DNA from: Caulobacteraceae bacterium UBA6225
Lineage (GTDB): Bacteria; Pseudomonadota; Alphaproteobacteria; Caulobacterales; Caulobacteraceae
Direction: 5' to 3'
Assembly: GCA_002441055.1 (NCBI GenBank)
Contig: DJWR01000113.1
Span: 1 to 16,390 of the forward strand
DNA length: 16,390 bases
Under the pieces are notes generated by a model. The model searched no databases and was not told the origin of the DNA. It worked only from the letters and a program-made list of their open reading frames with translations. The position numbers were made by a program, and so were the translations under genes. Positions 1 to 6,199 of the stretch are shown here, piece after piece. Numbering within the stretch: the first letter of the stretch is position 1; each line of letters starts with the position of its first letter.

Positions 1-756
1 CAGCAGATCAGCGCCCCTGGCCTGGGCCTCCACCACCGGCGAGGGCGTGGTGTCGCCGCTGAGCACGGCGCTGCGCCCCTTGTAGTCGAACCGATAGCCG
101 ACGGCCGGCTCGATAGGATTGTGGTCCACCCGGAAGGCGGTGATCGTCAGGTCGGGCTCATTGACGATCACGAGGCTCGTCTCGCCCTCAGGAATGGCGA
201 AGGGCCGGGCCGTCGCGCCATAGCCAGACGGCGGGGTCACGTCCGGTCCATGGTGGGCGATCCGGTAGCCGCGATCGAGGCTGTAGGCCTGGGCGAAGCC
301 GGCCACCACGGTCTCGACCCCCGGGGGGCCATGGACCGGGGTCGGGGCGGTCGCCGAGCTCGTCGCCCAGCGCTGCATGAGAAGCTCCCCCAGACCGTCC
401 ATATGGTCGGAATGGAAGTGGGTGAGCAGGATGGCCTCGACCCTTGCGGGGGGCAGGTTCATCAGAGTCAGATTGCGGCTGGCGCCGGACCCTGTGTCGA
501 CGATGAACAGCCGCTGGCCGGCCACGACGGCAGTGCAGGGTCCGCCCCGGCTGACGTCGGGCATGGGCGAGCCGGCGCCGCATAGGGCCACATGCAGGCC
601 GTCGGGCAGGTCGGTCAGGGGGTCCGCCGCCATGTTACGCGCCATCAGCCGGTCCATCATGGCCAGCGCCAGGGGCCCGCGGGCGAGCCACAGCCCTCCC
701 CCCACGACCAGGATCAGAGCGAGAAGGATCAGGGCAATTTTCGCAGGCCAGCGCAT
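1..756 (-). CDS. Exported MBL-fold metallo-hydrolase (RNase Z/arylsulfatase-like clade), C-terminus cut by window edge
   Basis: The 252 visible residues form a metallo-beta-lactamase-fold hydrolase. The metal-binding HxHxDH motif is at residues 113-118 (HFHSDH), followed by VHGPPG at 141-146 (His142), VDH at 210-212 and SGDT at 233-236 (Asp235). The GYRFDY-GR-SGDT stretch is typical of the RNase Z-like/arylsulfatase branch rather than of true beta-lactamases. Residues 7-24 are a hydrophobic segment after a short basic start, so the enzyme is probably exported or membrane-anchored; true RNase Z is cytosolic, so tRNA processing is unlikely. The last metal ligands lie beyond the left edge. The ATG at 756 has a GGAG about 8 bases upstream. 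It follows the FGE-like gene by 34 bases on the same strand and is probably cotranscribed with it. Substrate unknown. Confidence 0.9.
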   Translation of the reverse strand, partial: MRWPAKIALILLALILVVGGGLWLARGPLALAMMDRLMARNMAADPLTDLPDGLHVALCGAGSPMPDVSRGGPCTAVVAGQRLFIVDTGSGASRNLTLMNLPPARVEAILLTHFHSDHMDGLGELLMQRWATSSATAPTPVHGPPGVETVVAGFAQAYSLDRGYRIAHHGPDVTPPSGYGATARPFAIPEGETSLVIVNEPDLTITAFRVDHNPIEPAVGYRFDYKGRSAVLSGDTTPSPVVEAQARGADLL

Positions 757-790
757 GGCGAGGCTCCGGGTTTGAGGTATTGCGCGAGGG

Positions 791-1864
791 TCAGCCCGGC
801 TCAGGCGCAGCCGGAACCCGCAGGACCGTGCGGAACCCCACATGGGAGGCGCCGCTGTCGTGGGGACCAGGCGCCCGGGCGGCGGGCCGGTAGCGGAAGC
901 AGAAATTGTCGGCGCAGAGGAAGGAGCCGCCCTTGATGACGTGCTTGGGCTGGCCCGGCTCATCAGGGTCCCGGGACATGGCCCGGGAGGGCCCGCCCTG
1001 CTCCAGCACCGAGGCCGGGAGGAGGCCCGGGCGGTACCAGTCCGACGTCCATTCCCAGACATTGCCGGTGATGTCGTAAAGGCCGTGGCCATTGGCCGGG
1101 AAACAGCCCACTGGCGCAGGCTGCGCCTTGTGGCCGTCATCCCCGGTGTCGGCCACGGGGAAGACCCCCTGCCAGGTATTGGCCTGTTGCCGCCCCCCCG
1201 GCGTCTGATCATCGCCCCAGGCGTAGCGAGCGCCGTTGAGCCCGCCCCGGGCGGCGTACTCCCACTCCGCCTCGGTCGGCAGGTCGCGGCCTAGCCACCG
1301 GGCATAGGCCAGGGCGTCCTCCCAGCCGATATGGACCACAGGCCAGGACTCCTTACCTGCGATCGAGCTGCCCGGGCCCTCGGGATGGCGCCAGTCGGCG
1401 CCGGGAATTATCCGCCACCAGGCCGCAGGATTTCCCCCCGCCGCCCCGGCGCCTACAAACACCAAGGAGGCTGGCCGCCGCTCCTCGGCTGAGAGGCCAG
1501 GATAGTCCGCCGCCGGCAGGGGGCGCTCGGCCTGGGTCACATAGCCGGTGGCCTCGACGAAACGGGCGAAGGCGGCGTTGGTGACCTCGGTCTGGTCTAT
1601 CCAGAAGTCCCCCACCTGAACCTGCCGCGGGGGACCTTCTTCGGGATGCTCAGGCGACGCCCCCATGGCGAAAACCCCGCCGGTCAGTCGCACCATGCCG
1701 GCGGTGGGGTTGCCCCGGTCAGGGAGGGGCAGGTCGGTCAGGCAGGCCTCTGGCGCCTCGGCGGACCGGTCGCAGCCGCCCAGGGCGCCGATGATCATCA
1801 GGCTCAGGCCAAGGGTCAGGGGACGTCGCACGCCCCGTCCCGTTCTCTGGCCGCCCCGCCTCAC
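791..1864 (-). CDS. Formylglycine-generating enzyme (SUMF1/FGE) family lipoprotein
   Basis: FGE oxidises the cysteine of a C-x-P-x-R motif in type I sulfatases to formylglycine; many relatives keep only the fold. This 357-aa protein has the FGE-sulfatase domain over about residues 55-350, including LPTEAEWEYAARGG, GLYDITGNVWEW and a C-terminal GGSFLC....C block. Cys317 and Cys322 match the active-site cysteine pair of catalytic FGEs, and the following FRYR and HVGFR elements are also kept, so real catalysis is plausible. The N-terminus has a hydrophobic stretch ending in a lipobox, LGGC with Cys31, so the protein should be exported and lipid-anchored. That is unusual for a bacterial FGE acting on cytosolic precursors. 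The GTG start at 1864 has a strong GAGGGAGG site 6 bases upstream; a second GTG at codon 12 would still leave a signal peptide. No C-x-P-x-R substrate was found in the window. Confidence 0.93.
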   Translation of the reverse strand: MRRGGQRTGRGVRRPLTLGLSLMIIGALGGCDRSAEAPEACLTDLPLPDRGNPTAGMVRLTGGVFAMGASPEHPEEGPPRQVQVGDFWIDQTEVTNAAFARFVEATGYVTQAERPLPAADYPGLSAEERRPASLVFVGAGAAGGNPAAWWRIIPGADWRHPEGPGSSIAGKESWPVVHIGWEDALAYARWLGRDLPTEAEWEYAARGGLNGARYAWGDDQTPGGRQQANTWQGVFPVADTGDDGHKAQPAPVGCFPANGHGLYDITGNVWEWTSDWYRPGLLPASVLEQGGPSRAMSRDPDEPGQPKHVIKGGSFLCADNFCFRYRPAARAPGPHDSGASHVGFRTVLRVPAAPEPG

Positions 1865-1870
1865 CTGCGC

Positions 1871-1878
1871 CTCCCTCT
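1871..1878 (-). promoter_or_regulatory. Ribosome binding site of the FGE-like gene
   Basis: On the minus strand this reads AGAGGGAG(G), a near-perfect anti-SD match, 6 bases before the GTG at 1864. It settles the choice of GTG at 1864 over the later in-frame GTG. Confidence 0.75.
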
Positions 1879-1882
1879 GGTC

Positions 1883-1910
1883 TTGCGCTCTTCACAACTA
1901 TTGGCATAGT
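1883..1910 (+). promoter_or_regulatory. Weak candidate promoter for the GST-like gene
   Basis: TTGCGC (1883-1888) and CATAGT (1905-1910) are separated by 16 bases, upstream of the plus-strand GST-like gene at 1939. The match to a housekeeping promoter is partial and the call is inference only. The -10-like element falls inside the inverted repeat at 1896-1911, so a protein bound there would block it. Confidence 0.3.
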
Positions 1911-1911
1911 T
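1896..1911. promoter_or_regulatory. Inverted-repeat operator candidate in the divergent gap
   Basis: AACTAT-TGGC-ATAGTT is a perfect 6-base inverted repeat with a 4-base centre. It extends imperfectly to CAC (1893-1895) and GTG (1913-1915). It lies in the 74-base gap between the FGE-like gene (minus) and the GST-like gene (plus). It is the most A+T-rich part of that gap. A TetR-family gene sits just downstream of the GST-like gene, and such repressors often bind palindromes in nearby divergent promoters. The link to that repressor is inference. Confidence 0.45.
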
Positions 1912-1938
1912 CGTGCTGAAATCAAGTGGAGCTGACCG

Positions 1939-2967
1939 ATGCCCGACCGCCAGCCCATCGCCCTCTCCGGCTCGCCCGGATCGCCCTACACCCGCAAGAT
2001 GCTCGCCCTGTTGCGGTATCGACGTATTCCCTACCGCTTCCTGATGGCCAACAGCCCTGCCGTCGCCGATCTGCCCCAGCCCAAGGTGCGGCTGCTGCCG
2101 ACCTTCTACCTGCCCAATGAGGCCGGTGAATTGCAGGCCGTGGTGGATTCCACCCCGCTGATCCGCCGTCTGGAGCATGAGGTGGAGGGCCGCTCGGTCA
2201 TCCCGGACGACCCGGCGCTGGCCATCCTCGACGAGCTGATCGAGGACTATGCGGACGAATGGCTGACCAAGGCCATGTTCCACTACCGCTGGGCCTATGC
2301 CGAGGATATCGACCGGGCCGCCCGCATCCTGCCGGCCTGGTCGGGGCTGTCGATCCCGGACGAGGCGCTCGCCCAGCGGGGCGAGGTGTTCAGTCGCCGG
2401 CAGATCGACCGGCTCTATGTGGTGGGCTCCAATCCGGTCACCGGGCCGGTGATCGAGGCGAGCTACCGCCGCTTCCTGGAGGCGTTTGAGGCCCATCTGA
2501 CCCATCAGCCCTATCTGCTGGGGCGCAGGCCTGGGGCCAGCGACTTCGCGGTGTTTGGTCAGCTGACCCAGCTAGCCCAGTTTGACCCCACGCCCATGGC
2601 CCTGACCCTGAAGATCGCGCCGCGAGTATTCGCGTGGGTCAGTCTGATGGAGGATGCGTCAGGCCTGGAGCCGCAGGCTAGCGACTGGACGCCGCTTGCC
2701 GACCAGCCGGACACGCTTGGCGCCCTGCTGGCGGAGATGGGGCGGGTCTATGTTCCGGTCATGCTGGCTAACGCTGAGGCCCTGTCTAGCGGCGCAGCCG
2801 AGGTTCGCACCGAGGTGGATGGCCTAGCCTGGACCCAGTCGCCCTTCCCCTATCAGGGCAAGTGCCTGCAGTGGCTGCGCGCTTCCTATGCGAAGCTGGA
2901 CGCCGACGCTCGAAAGGCTGTCGATCCCCTGCTGGGGCGGAGCGGTCTGGCGGCGATTTTCACCTGA
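1939..2967 (+). CDS. Glutathione S-transferase-like protein with long C-terminal extension
   Basis: The N-terminal thioredoxin-like GST domain (residues about 6-82) shows SPYTRK at 15-20 in the active-site loop, a cis-proline at LP54 and the glutathione gamma-glutamyl contact region DST at 70-72. An all-helical C-terminal GST domain follows, with the capping segment GASDFAVFG at 199-207. At 342 residues it is well above the usual 200-230; the excess lies in the 110-160 region and after about residue 240. Glutathione conjugation or reduction of an electrophile is the family role; the substrate is unknown. The ATG at 1939 is preceded by GTGGAG. The TetR-family gene follows by 63 bases on the same strand, so the pair may be one unit under self-control. 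It is divergent from the FGE-like gene. Confidence 0.88.
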   Translation: MPDRQPIALSGSPGSPYTRKMLALLRYRRIPYRFLMANSPAVADLPQPKVRLLPTFYLPNEAGELQAVVDSTPLIRRLEHEVEGRSVIPDDPALAILDELIEDYADEWLTKAMFHYRWAYAEDIDRAARILPAWSGLSIPDEALAQRGEVFSRRQIDRLYVVGSNPVTGPVIEASYRRFLEAFEAHLTHQPYLLGRRPGASDFAVFGQLTQLAQFDPTPMALTLKIAPRVFAWVSLMEDASGLEPQASDWTPLADQPDTLGALLAEMGRVYVPVMLANAEALSSGAAEVRTEVDGLAWTQSPFPYQGKCLQWLRASYAKLDADARKAVDPLLGRSGLAAIFT

Positions 2968-3030
2968 CCTCTGGCGCCCGCCTCCGCTGCGTTCTAATCA
3001 GCCTCCTATGACTGGGCAGAGCCTCCAAGC

Positions 3031-3654
3031 GTGAACGCGCCTCGCGCCATCAAGGTCGAGGTGTCGACGCCGGCCCCCGCCGCCCCTGAGGCGGATGGGC
3101 GGCGACGGCGTTCGCAGGACAGCCGCGCCCGCATCGTCCAGGCCATGCTCGAGCTGGTGCATGCGGGCGAAACCTCGCCGGCCGCCGAGCTGGTGGCCGA
3201 CCGCGCCAAGGTCGGCCTGCGCACCGTCTTCCGGCACTTCAGCGACATGGACAGCCTCTATCGCGAGATGTCCGCGGTGATCGAGGCCGAGCTACAGGGC
3301 ATCATCAGCCAGCCCTTCAAGAGCGCCGACTGGCGCGGCCGGATGGTTGAGCTCGTACAGCGCCGGTCTACCGCCTATGAGCGGATCGCCCCGTTCCGCC
3401 GGGCCGGCGACATCCACCGGCAGCGCTCCCAGGTGCTGGCCGCCGACCACGCCCGCTTCGTGGCGCTCGGGCGGGAGATCCTGCGCCGGGAGTCGCCCCC
3501 AGAGCTGCTGCGCGACAAGGCGCGGTTTGAAGCCCTGGACATGCTCCTGAGCTTCGACGCCTGGAACCGACTGCGGCGAGACCAGGGCCTGTCCCCCCGC
3601 CGTACGGTGGAGGCTTTGGAGACCGCCGTCTCCGCCCTGGTCGACGCCCTCTGA
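3031..3654 (+). CDS. TetR/AcrR-family transcriptional regulator
   Basis: This 207-aa protein has an N-terminal helix-turn-helix domain at about residues 30-77: RARIVQAML...AELVADRAKVGLRTVFRHFSDMDSLY, with the typical tail of the recognition helix (RTVFRHF) followed by DMDSLY. The remainder is the helical ligand-binding and dimer domain, too variable to give a ligand. A basic, proline-rich tail of about 28 residues precedes the DNA-binding domain. The start is GTG at 3031: an in-frame TAA lies at 2995, and the first in-frame ATG falls inside the HTH at codon 39. No strong SD is visible. It follows the GST-like gene on the same strand and most likely controls it, perhaps through the palindrome at 1896-1911 (inferred). 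Confidence 0.92.
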   Translation: MNAPRAIKVEVSTPAPAAPEADGRRRRSQDSRARIVQAMLELVHAGETSPAAELVADRAKVGLRTVFRHFSDMDSLYREMSAVIEAELQGIISQPFKSADWRGRMVELVQRRSTAYERIAPFRRAGDIHRQRSQVLAADHARFVALGREILRRESPPELLRDKARFEALDMLLSFDAWNRLRRDQGLSPRRTVEALETAVSALVDAL

Positions 3655-3667
3655 GATTTCCCCCGGG

Positions 3668-3686
3668 GCCAGCTTCAGAAGCTGGC
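3668..3686. terminator. Hairpin at the TetR/TonB-receptor convergent junction
   Basis: GCCAGCTTC-A-GAAGCTGGC is a perfect 9-base inverted repeat, with an effective loop of a few bases. It lies between the converging TetR gene (stop ending 3654) and receptor gene, and it overlaps the receptor's stop codon (3675-3677). No T-run follows on either strand, so it may be a bidirectional terminator or an mRNA-end stabiliser rather than a classical intrinsic terminator. Confidence 0.45.
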
Positions 3687-5927
3687 GCGGACCCCGGCCA
3701 TGACCAGACGCGGCGCGCCTGGCCGCGCCCCGGCCGGCGAGAACGAGACGTTGTAGGTCTCATCGGCCAGGTTCTGGACAGTGGCGAACAGGGCGAAGTT
3801 CGGGGTCAGCGCATATTCGGCGGCAAGGTCGATGACCAGGCGCTCGTCAATCCTGTCGCTGGCCGGGATCGGGCCCGAGCCCGCGGTCTCGCGGGCCTCT
3901 GACACCCAGTTGAAGCCGCTGGTCAGCTTCAGCTTCGCCAGCTCCAGACCCACCGACAGGTTCAGCTGGTGCTCCGGCAGATAGGGCAGCTCGTCCCCGG
4001 CGGCGACCGCGCCCCAAGGGCCATAGGCGCTGGCGAAGCTCGATTTGAACTCCGCATCCGTCAGCGTGTAGGCCAGCGAAACCGGCACGGCGAAGCCCTG
4101 TGTCGCCAGGTCGGCGAAGGTGTGCGAGGCGGTGACCTCCAGGCCGCGGACCTCGACGGCGCCGCCATCGAACTGGTCGCCGATATTGCAGCCGCCGCCG
4201 GTGGAGGCGGTGCAGGTCCCCACCAGATTGTCATAGTCGTTGAGGAAGGCGATGGCTTCGGCCTGCCAGCCGCCAAGGCTCCAGCGGGCGCCAGCCTCAT
4301 AGGACCAGCTGGTCTCGGCGTCGGCGCTGGAACCCGGGCCCGGATTGGCGAAGCCGCGATGGGCGCCGGCCAGCAGCAGGACCTCCGGGCTCAGTCGCCA
4401 GGTGGCCGAGACCCCAGGAATGAGCACGTCAGCCTTGGAGTGAATGATGCGGGTGGGCGTGTTGCGCGCCGGATCGGTCAGAGCCCAGTCGGTGCGCTTC
4501 AGACGAATGGTCTCGTAGCGCAGGCCTGGCGTGAGGGTGAAGGCGCCGAACGCCATCTCGTCGCGCAGGAAGAAGGACCAGGCCTTGGCCTCGCCCAGGC
4601 GGTTCTCCTGGCTGCCAGGCGCGCCGGAGGACGCCAGCACCATGCGGCCGTTGACCATGGTGTAGCGATCATCCTGCTGGAAGCGGTCTTCTTCGTCCCG
4701 GTGGTGGCGGACGGAGAACTCGAGCTCGTGGTCGACGGCGCCGGTCTCGAAGTCCACCGCCACGACGCTCTGAACGCCAGTGGAGACGTACTGACGGTTG
4801 TTGTTGCGCACCCGCAGAGCCCCGGCCCGGCCGGTGAAGCCCGGCGCGCCGATCAGATCGGCCATCTGCACCGCATTGGCGGCCGGGTTGGCGACCACAG
4901 CGCTGATGCCCACCCAGCCGGTGTTGGCGCTGTTGCGCACGTCGTTCAGCTTGTACCAGGCCCGGGCCGTCTCATGGCGGTAGGCGAGCGTCGTCAGGCT
5001 GACATTGGGCGAGATCTGGAAGCGGTGAGTCAGCTGCAGCGTTTCGTGGTCGACGTTCATCACGTCGGCGCCGCTGCCGTTGTAGCGACGATAGGGGTTG
5101 GCGGCGAAATCGCTGAGCGTCAGGCCGAGATAGGTCTCATCGCTGGTCTCGTCATAGCGCTGATACTTGGCCTCCCACTGATGACGGCGGTCGGCGGAGC
5201 GCAGACCGACCTTGAGCAGCCCATCGGTAATCTCAAATCCGGTGTCGCCGCCGGCGTCCAGGACCTTGAAGCCGTCGGAGGCCTCATAGAGCCCCTCCAC
5301 CAGGCCGCCAATCTCCCAGCCGCCGCCCAGGGCGGCCCAGCCGCCCACAGAGCCCAGGGCGCGGCGGCCGCCATACTCGCCGCCCAGCAGGTCGAGCCGG
5401 CCGGAAACTTCCCCATTGGCCACGTCAGGGATCGGGGTGGAAAACAGGTTCAGAGCCCCGCCCACGGTCAGCGGCCCGTATTTGATGGCGGCGGGCCCCT
5501 TGCTGACCTCCACGGCGTGGATGCGGGTCATGCGCGGGAAGTAATAGGCCGCCGGCGCCGCATAGGGGGCCGGGGCGATCAGCACCCCGTCCTCCATCAC
5601 CGCGATGCGGCTGTTGCGGTCAGAGCCTGAACCGCGGATGCCGATATTGGGCCGCAGGCCGAAGCCCTCCTCCTCCTGCAGATAGACGCCGGGCGCCTGG
5701 CGGAGCACGCGGTTCACGTCGCTATAGGCGAAGGTCGAAAGGGCTTCCGCGTCGATCACCTGAACCGAGCCGCCGATCTCCCGGACATTGGTGGTCGAGC
5801 CGGTGACCAGCACGGCGTCCAGCAGGGGGGCGCCGGCGTCGTCCAGCACCTCCGCCTGAGCCGACGACAGCGTCAGGGCGCAGACGGCGGCGCCGCTGAG
5901 CAGAACGATCAGACGAGGTGCGAACAT
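3675..5927 (-). CDS. FecA-like TonB-dependent outer-membrane receptor
   Basis: A 750-aa receptor that would import a ferric chelate across the outer membrane using TonB/ExbBD energy. Residues 1-25 are a signal peptide ending SSAQA. A TonB-box-like segment (LDAVLVTGS, 36-44) and the plug domain follow, with APGVYLQEE, GLRPNIGIRG, the DGV...PYAAPAAYYFP stretch and KGPAAIKYGPLTVGGALN (143-160). The 22-strand barrel ends with RASF, the expected terminal Phe. The PNIGIRG and YGP..VGG pattern and the CTASTGGGC loop fit the FecA branch (COG4772), but citrate as substrate is not shown. An upstream in-frame ATG at 6050 would put 41 residues before the signal peptide, so the ATG at 5927, preceded by TTGGGGGA, is chosen. 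No FecIR regulators are nearby. It is convergent with the TetR gene and divergent from the chemoreceptor. Confidence 0.95.
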   Translation of the reverse strand: MFAPRLIVLLSGAAVCALTLSSAQAEVLDDAGAPLLDAVLVTGSTTNVREIGGSVQVIDAEALSTFAYSDVNRVLRQAPGVYLQEEEGFGLRPNIGIRGSGSDRNSRIAVMEDGVLIAPAPYAAPAAYYFPRMTRIHAVEVSKGPAAIKYGPLTVGGALNLFSTPIPDVANGEVSGRLDLLGGEYGGRRALGSVGGWAALGGGWEIGGLVEGLYEASDGFKVLDAGGDTGFEITDGLLKVGLRSADRRHQWEAKYQRYDETSDETYLGLTLSDFAANPYRRYNGSGADVMNVDHETLQLTHRFQISPNVSLTTLAYRHETARAWYKLNDVRNSANTGWVGISAVVANPAANAVQMADLIGAPGFTGRAGALRVRNNNRQYVSTGVQSVVAVDFETGAVDHELEFSVRHHRDEEDRFQQDDRYTMVNGRMVLASSGAPGSQENRLGEAKAWSFFLRDEMAFGAFTLTPGLRYETIRLKRTDWALTDPARNTPTRIIHSKADVLIPGVSATWRLSPEVLLLAGAHRGFANPGPGSSADAETSWSYEAGARWSLGGWQAEAIAFLNDYDNLVGTCTASTGGGCNIGDQFDGGAVEVRGLEVTASHTFADLATQGFAVPVSLAYTLTDAEFKSSFASAYGPWGAVAAGDELPYLPEHQLNLSVGLELAKLKLTSGFNWVSEARETAGSGPIPASDRIDERLVIDLAAEYALTPNFALFATVQNLADETYNVSFSPAGARPGAPRLVMAGVRASF

Positions 5928-5939
5928 GGATCCCCCAAG

Positions 5940-5958
5940 GCGAATAAGAATGCTTCGC
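5940..5958 (-). promoter_or_regulatory. Fur-box-like element proximal to the TonB receptor
   Basis: This 19-base A+T-rich stretch has GCGAA/TTCGC arms, and 11 of 19 positions match the classical GATAAT-type Fur consensus by my count. It ends 12 bases before the receptor start, between SD and promoter, which is a plausible site for repression. It is a candidate only; alphaproteobacterial iron control may instead use Irr or RirA. Confidence 0.35.
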
Positions 5959-5987
5959 ACTCGCCCTAGCGACAGATGCGTCCCCAT

Positions 5988-6006
5988 GCAAGCAATTCGC
6001 ATTCTC
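5988..6006 (-). promoter_or_regulatory. Second Fur-box-like element upstream of the TonB receptor
   Basis: GCAAGCAATTCGCATTCTC matches 10 of 19 positions of the classical Fur consensus. Its GCATTCT (5999-6005) is the inverse of AGAATGC (5947-5953) in the proximal element. Two related A+T-rich sites in a G+C-rich intergenic region in front of a FecA-like receptor suggest iron-responsive control, by inference. Confidence 0.3.
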
Positions 6007-6185
6007 TCGTTACCCGGCAGGACGTGGTTCTTGGAGGGGACGCGCGACAATCAGCCACAGCATCAGGGCTAGCGCCCTTCCAGGCGTGCCGCGACTGGGC
6101 CATCCGCCCTGGATGACAGCCGGACGGCGACGTCATTGACGCGGTGTTTACCCTGACCCCGGCACCGATAGCTCTGCTGTTCGCA

Positions 6186-6192
6186 AAAGGGA
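6186..6192 (+). promoter_or_regulatory. Ribosome binding site of the chemoreceptor gene
   Basis: AAAGGGA lies 7 bases before the GTG at 6200 and 16 before the ATG at 6209. The spacing favours the GTG start. Confidence 0.6.
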
Positions 6193-6199
6193 TCTTCGC

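Noticed and set aside
3969..5630. 553-residue open frame antisense to the TonB receptor
   Set aside because: It is a by-product of high G+C third positions in the receptor gene. The translation is low-complexity (Gly, Ala, Arg, Val) with no domain, whereas the receptor frame has complete plug and barrel motifs.
5928..6050. Longer N-terminus for the TonB receptor from the ATG at 6050
   Set aside because: It would place 41 residues before an obvious signal peptide and translate through the candidate regulatory elements.
6160..6185. Sigma-54-like promoter (GGCAC...TCTGC) before the chemoreceptor
   Set aside because: The distance between the GG and GC elements does not fit the -24/-12 rule.
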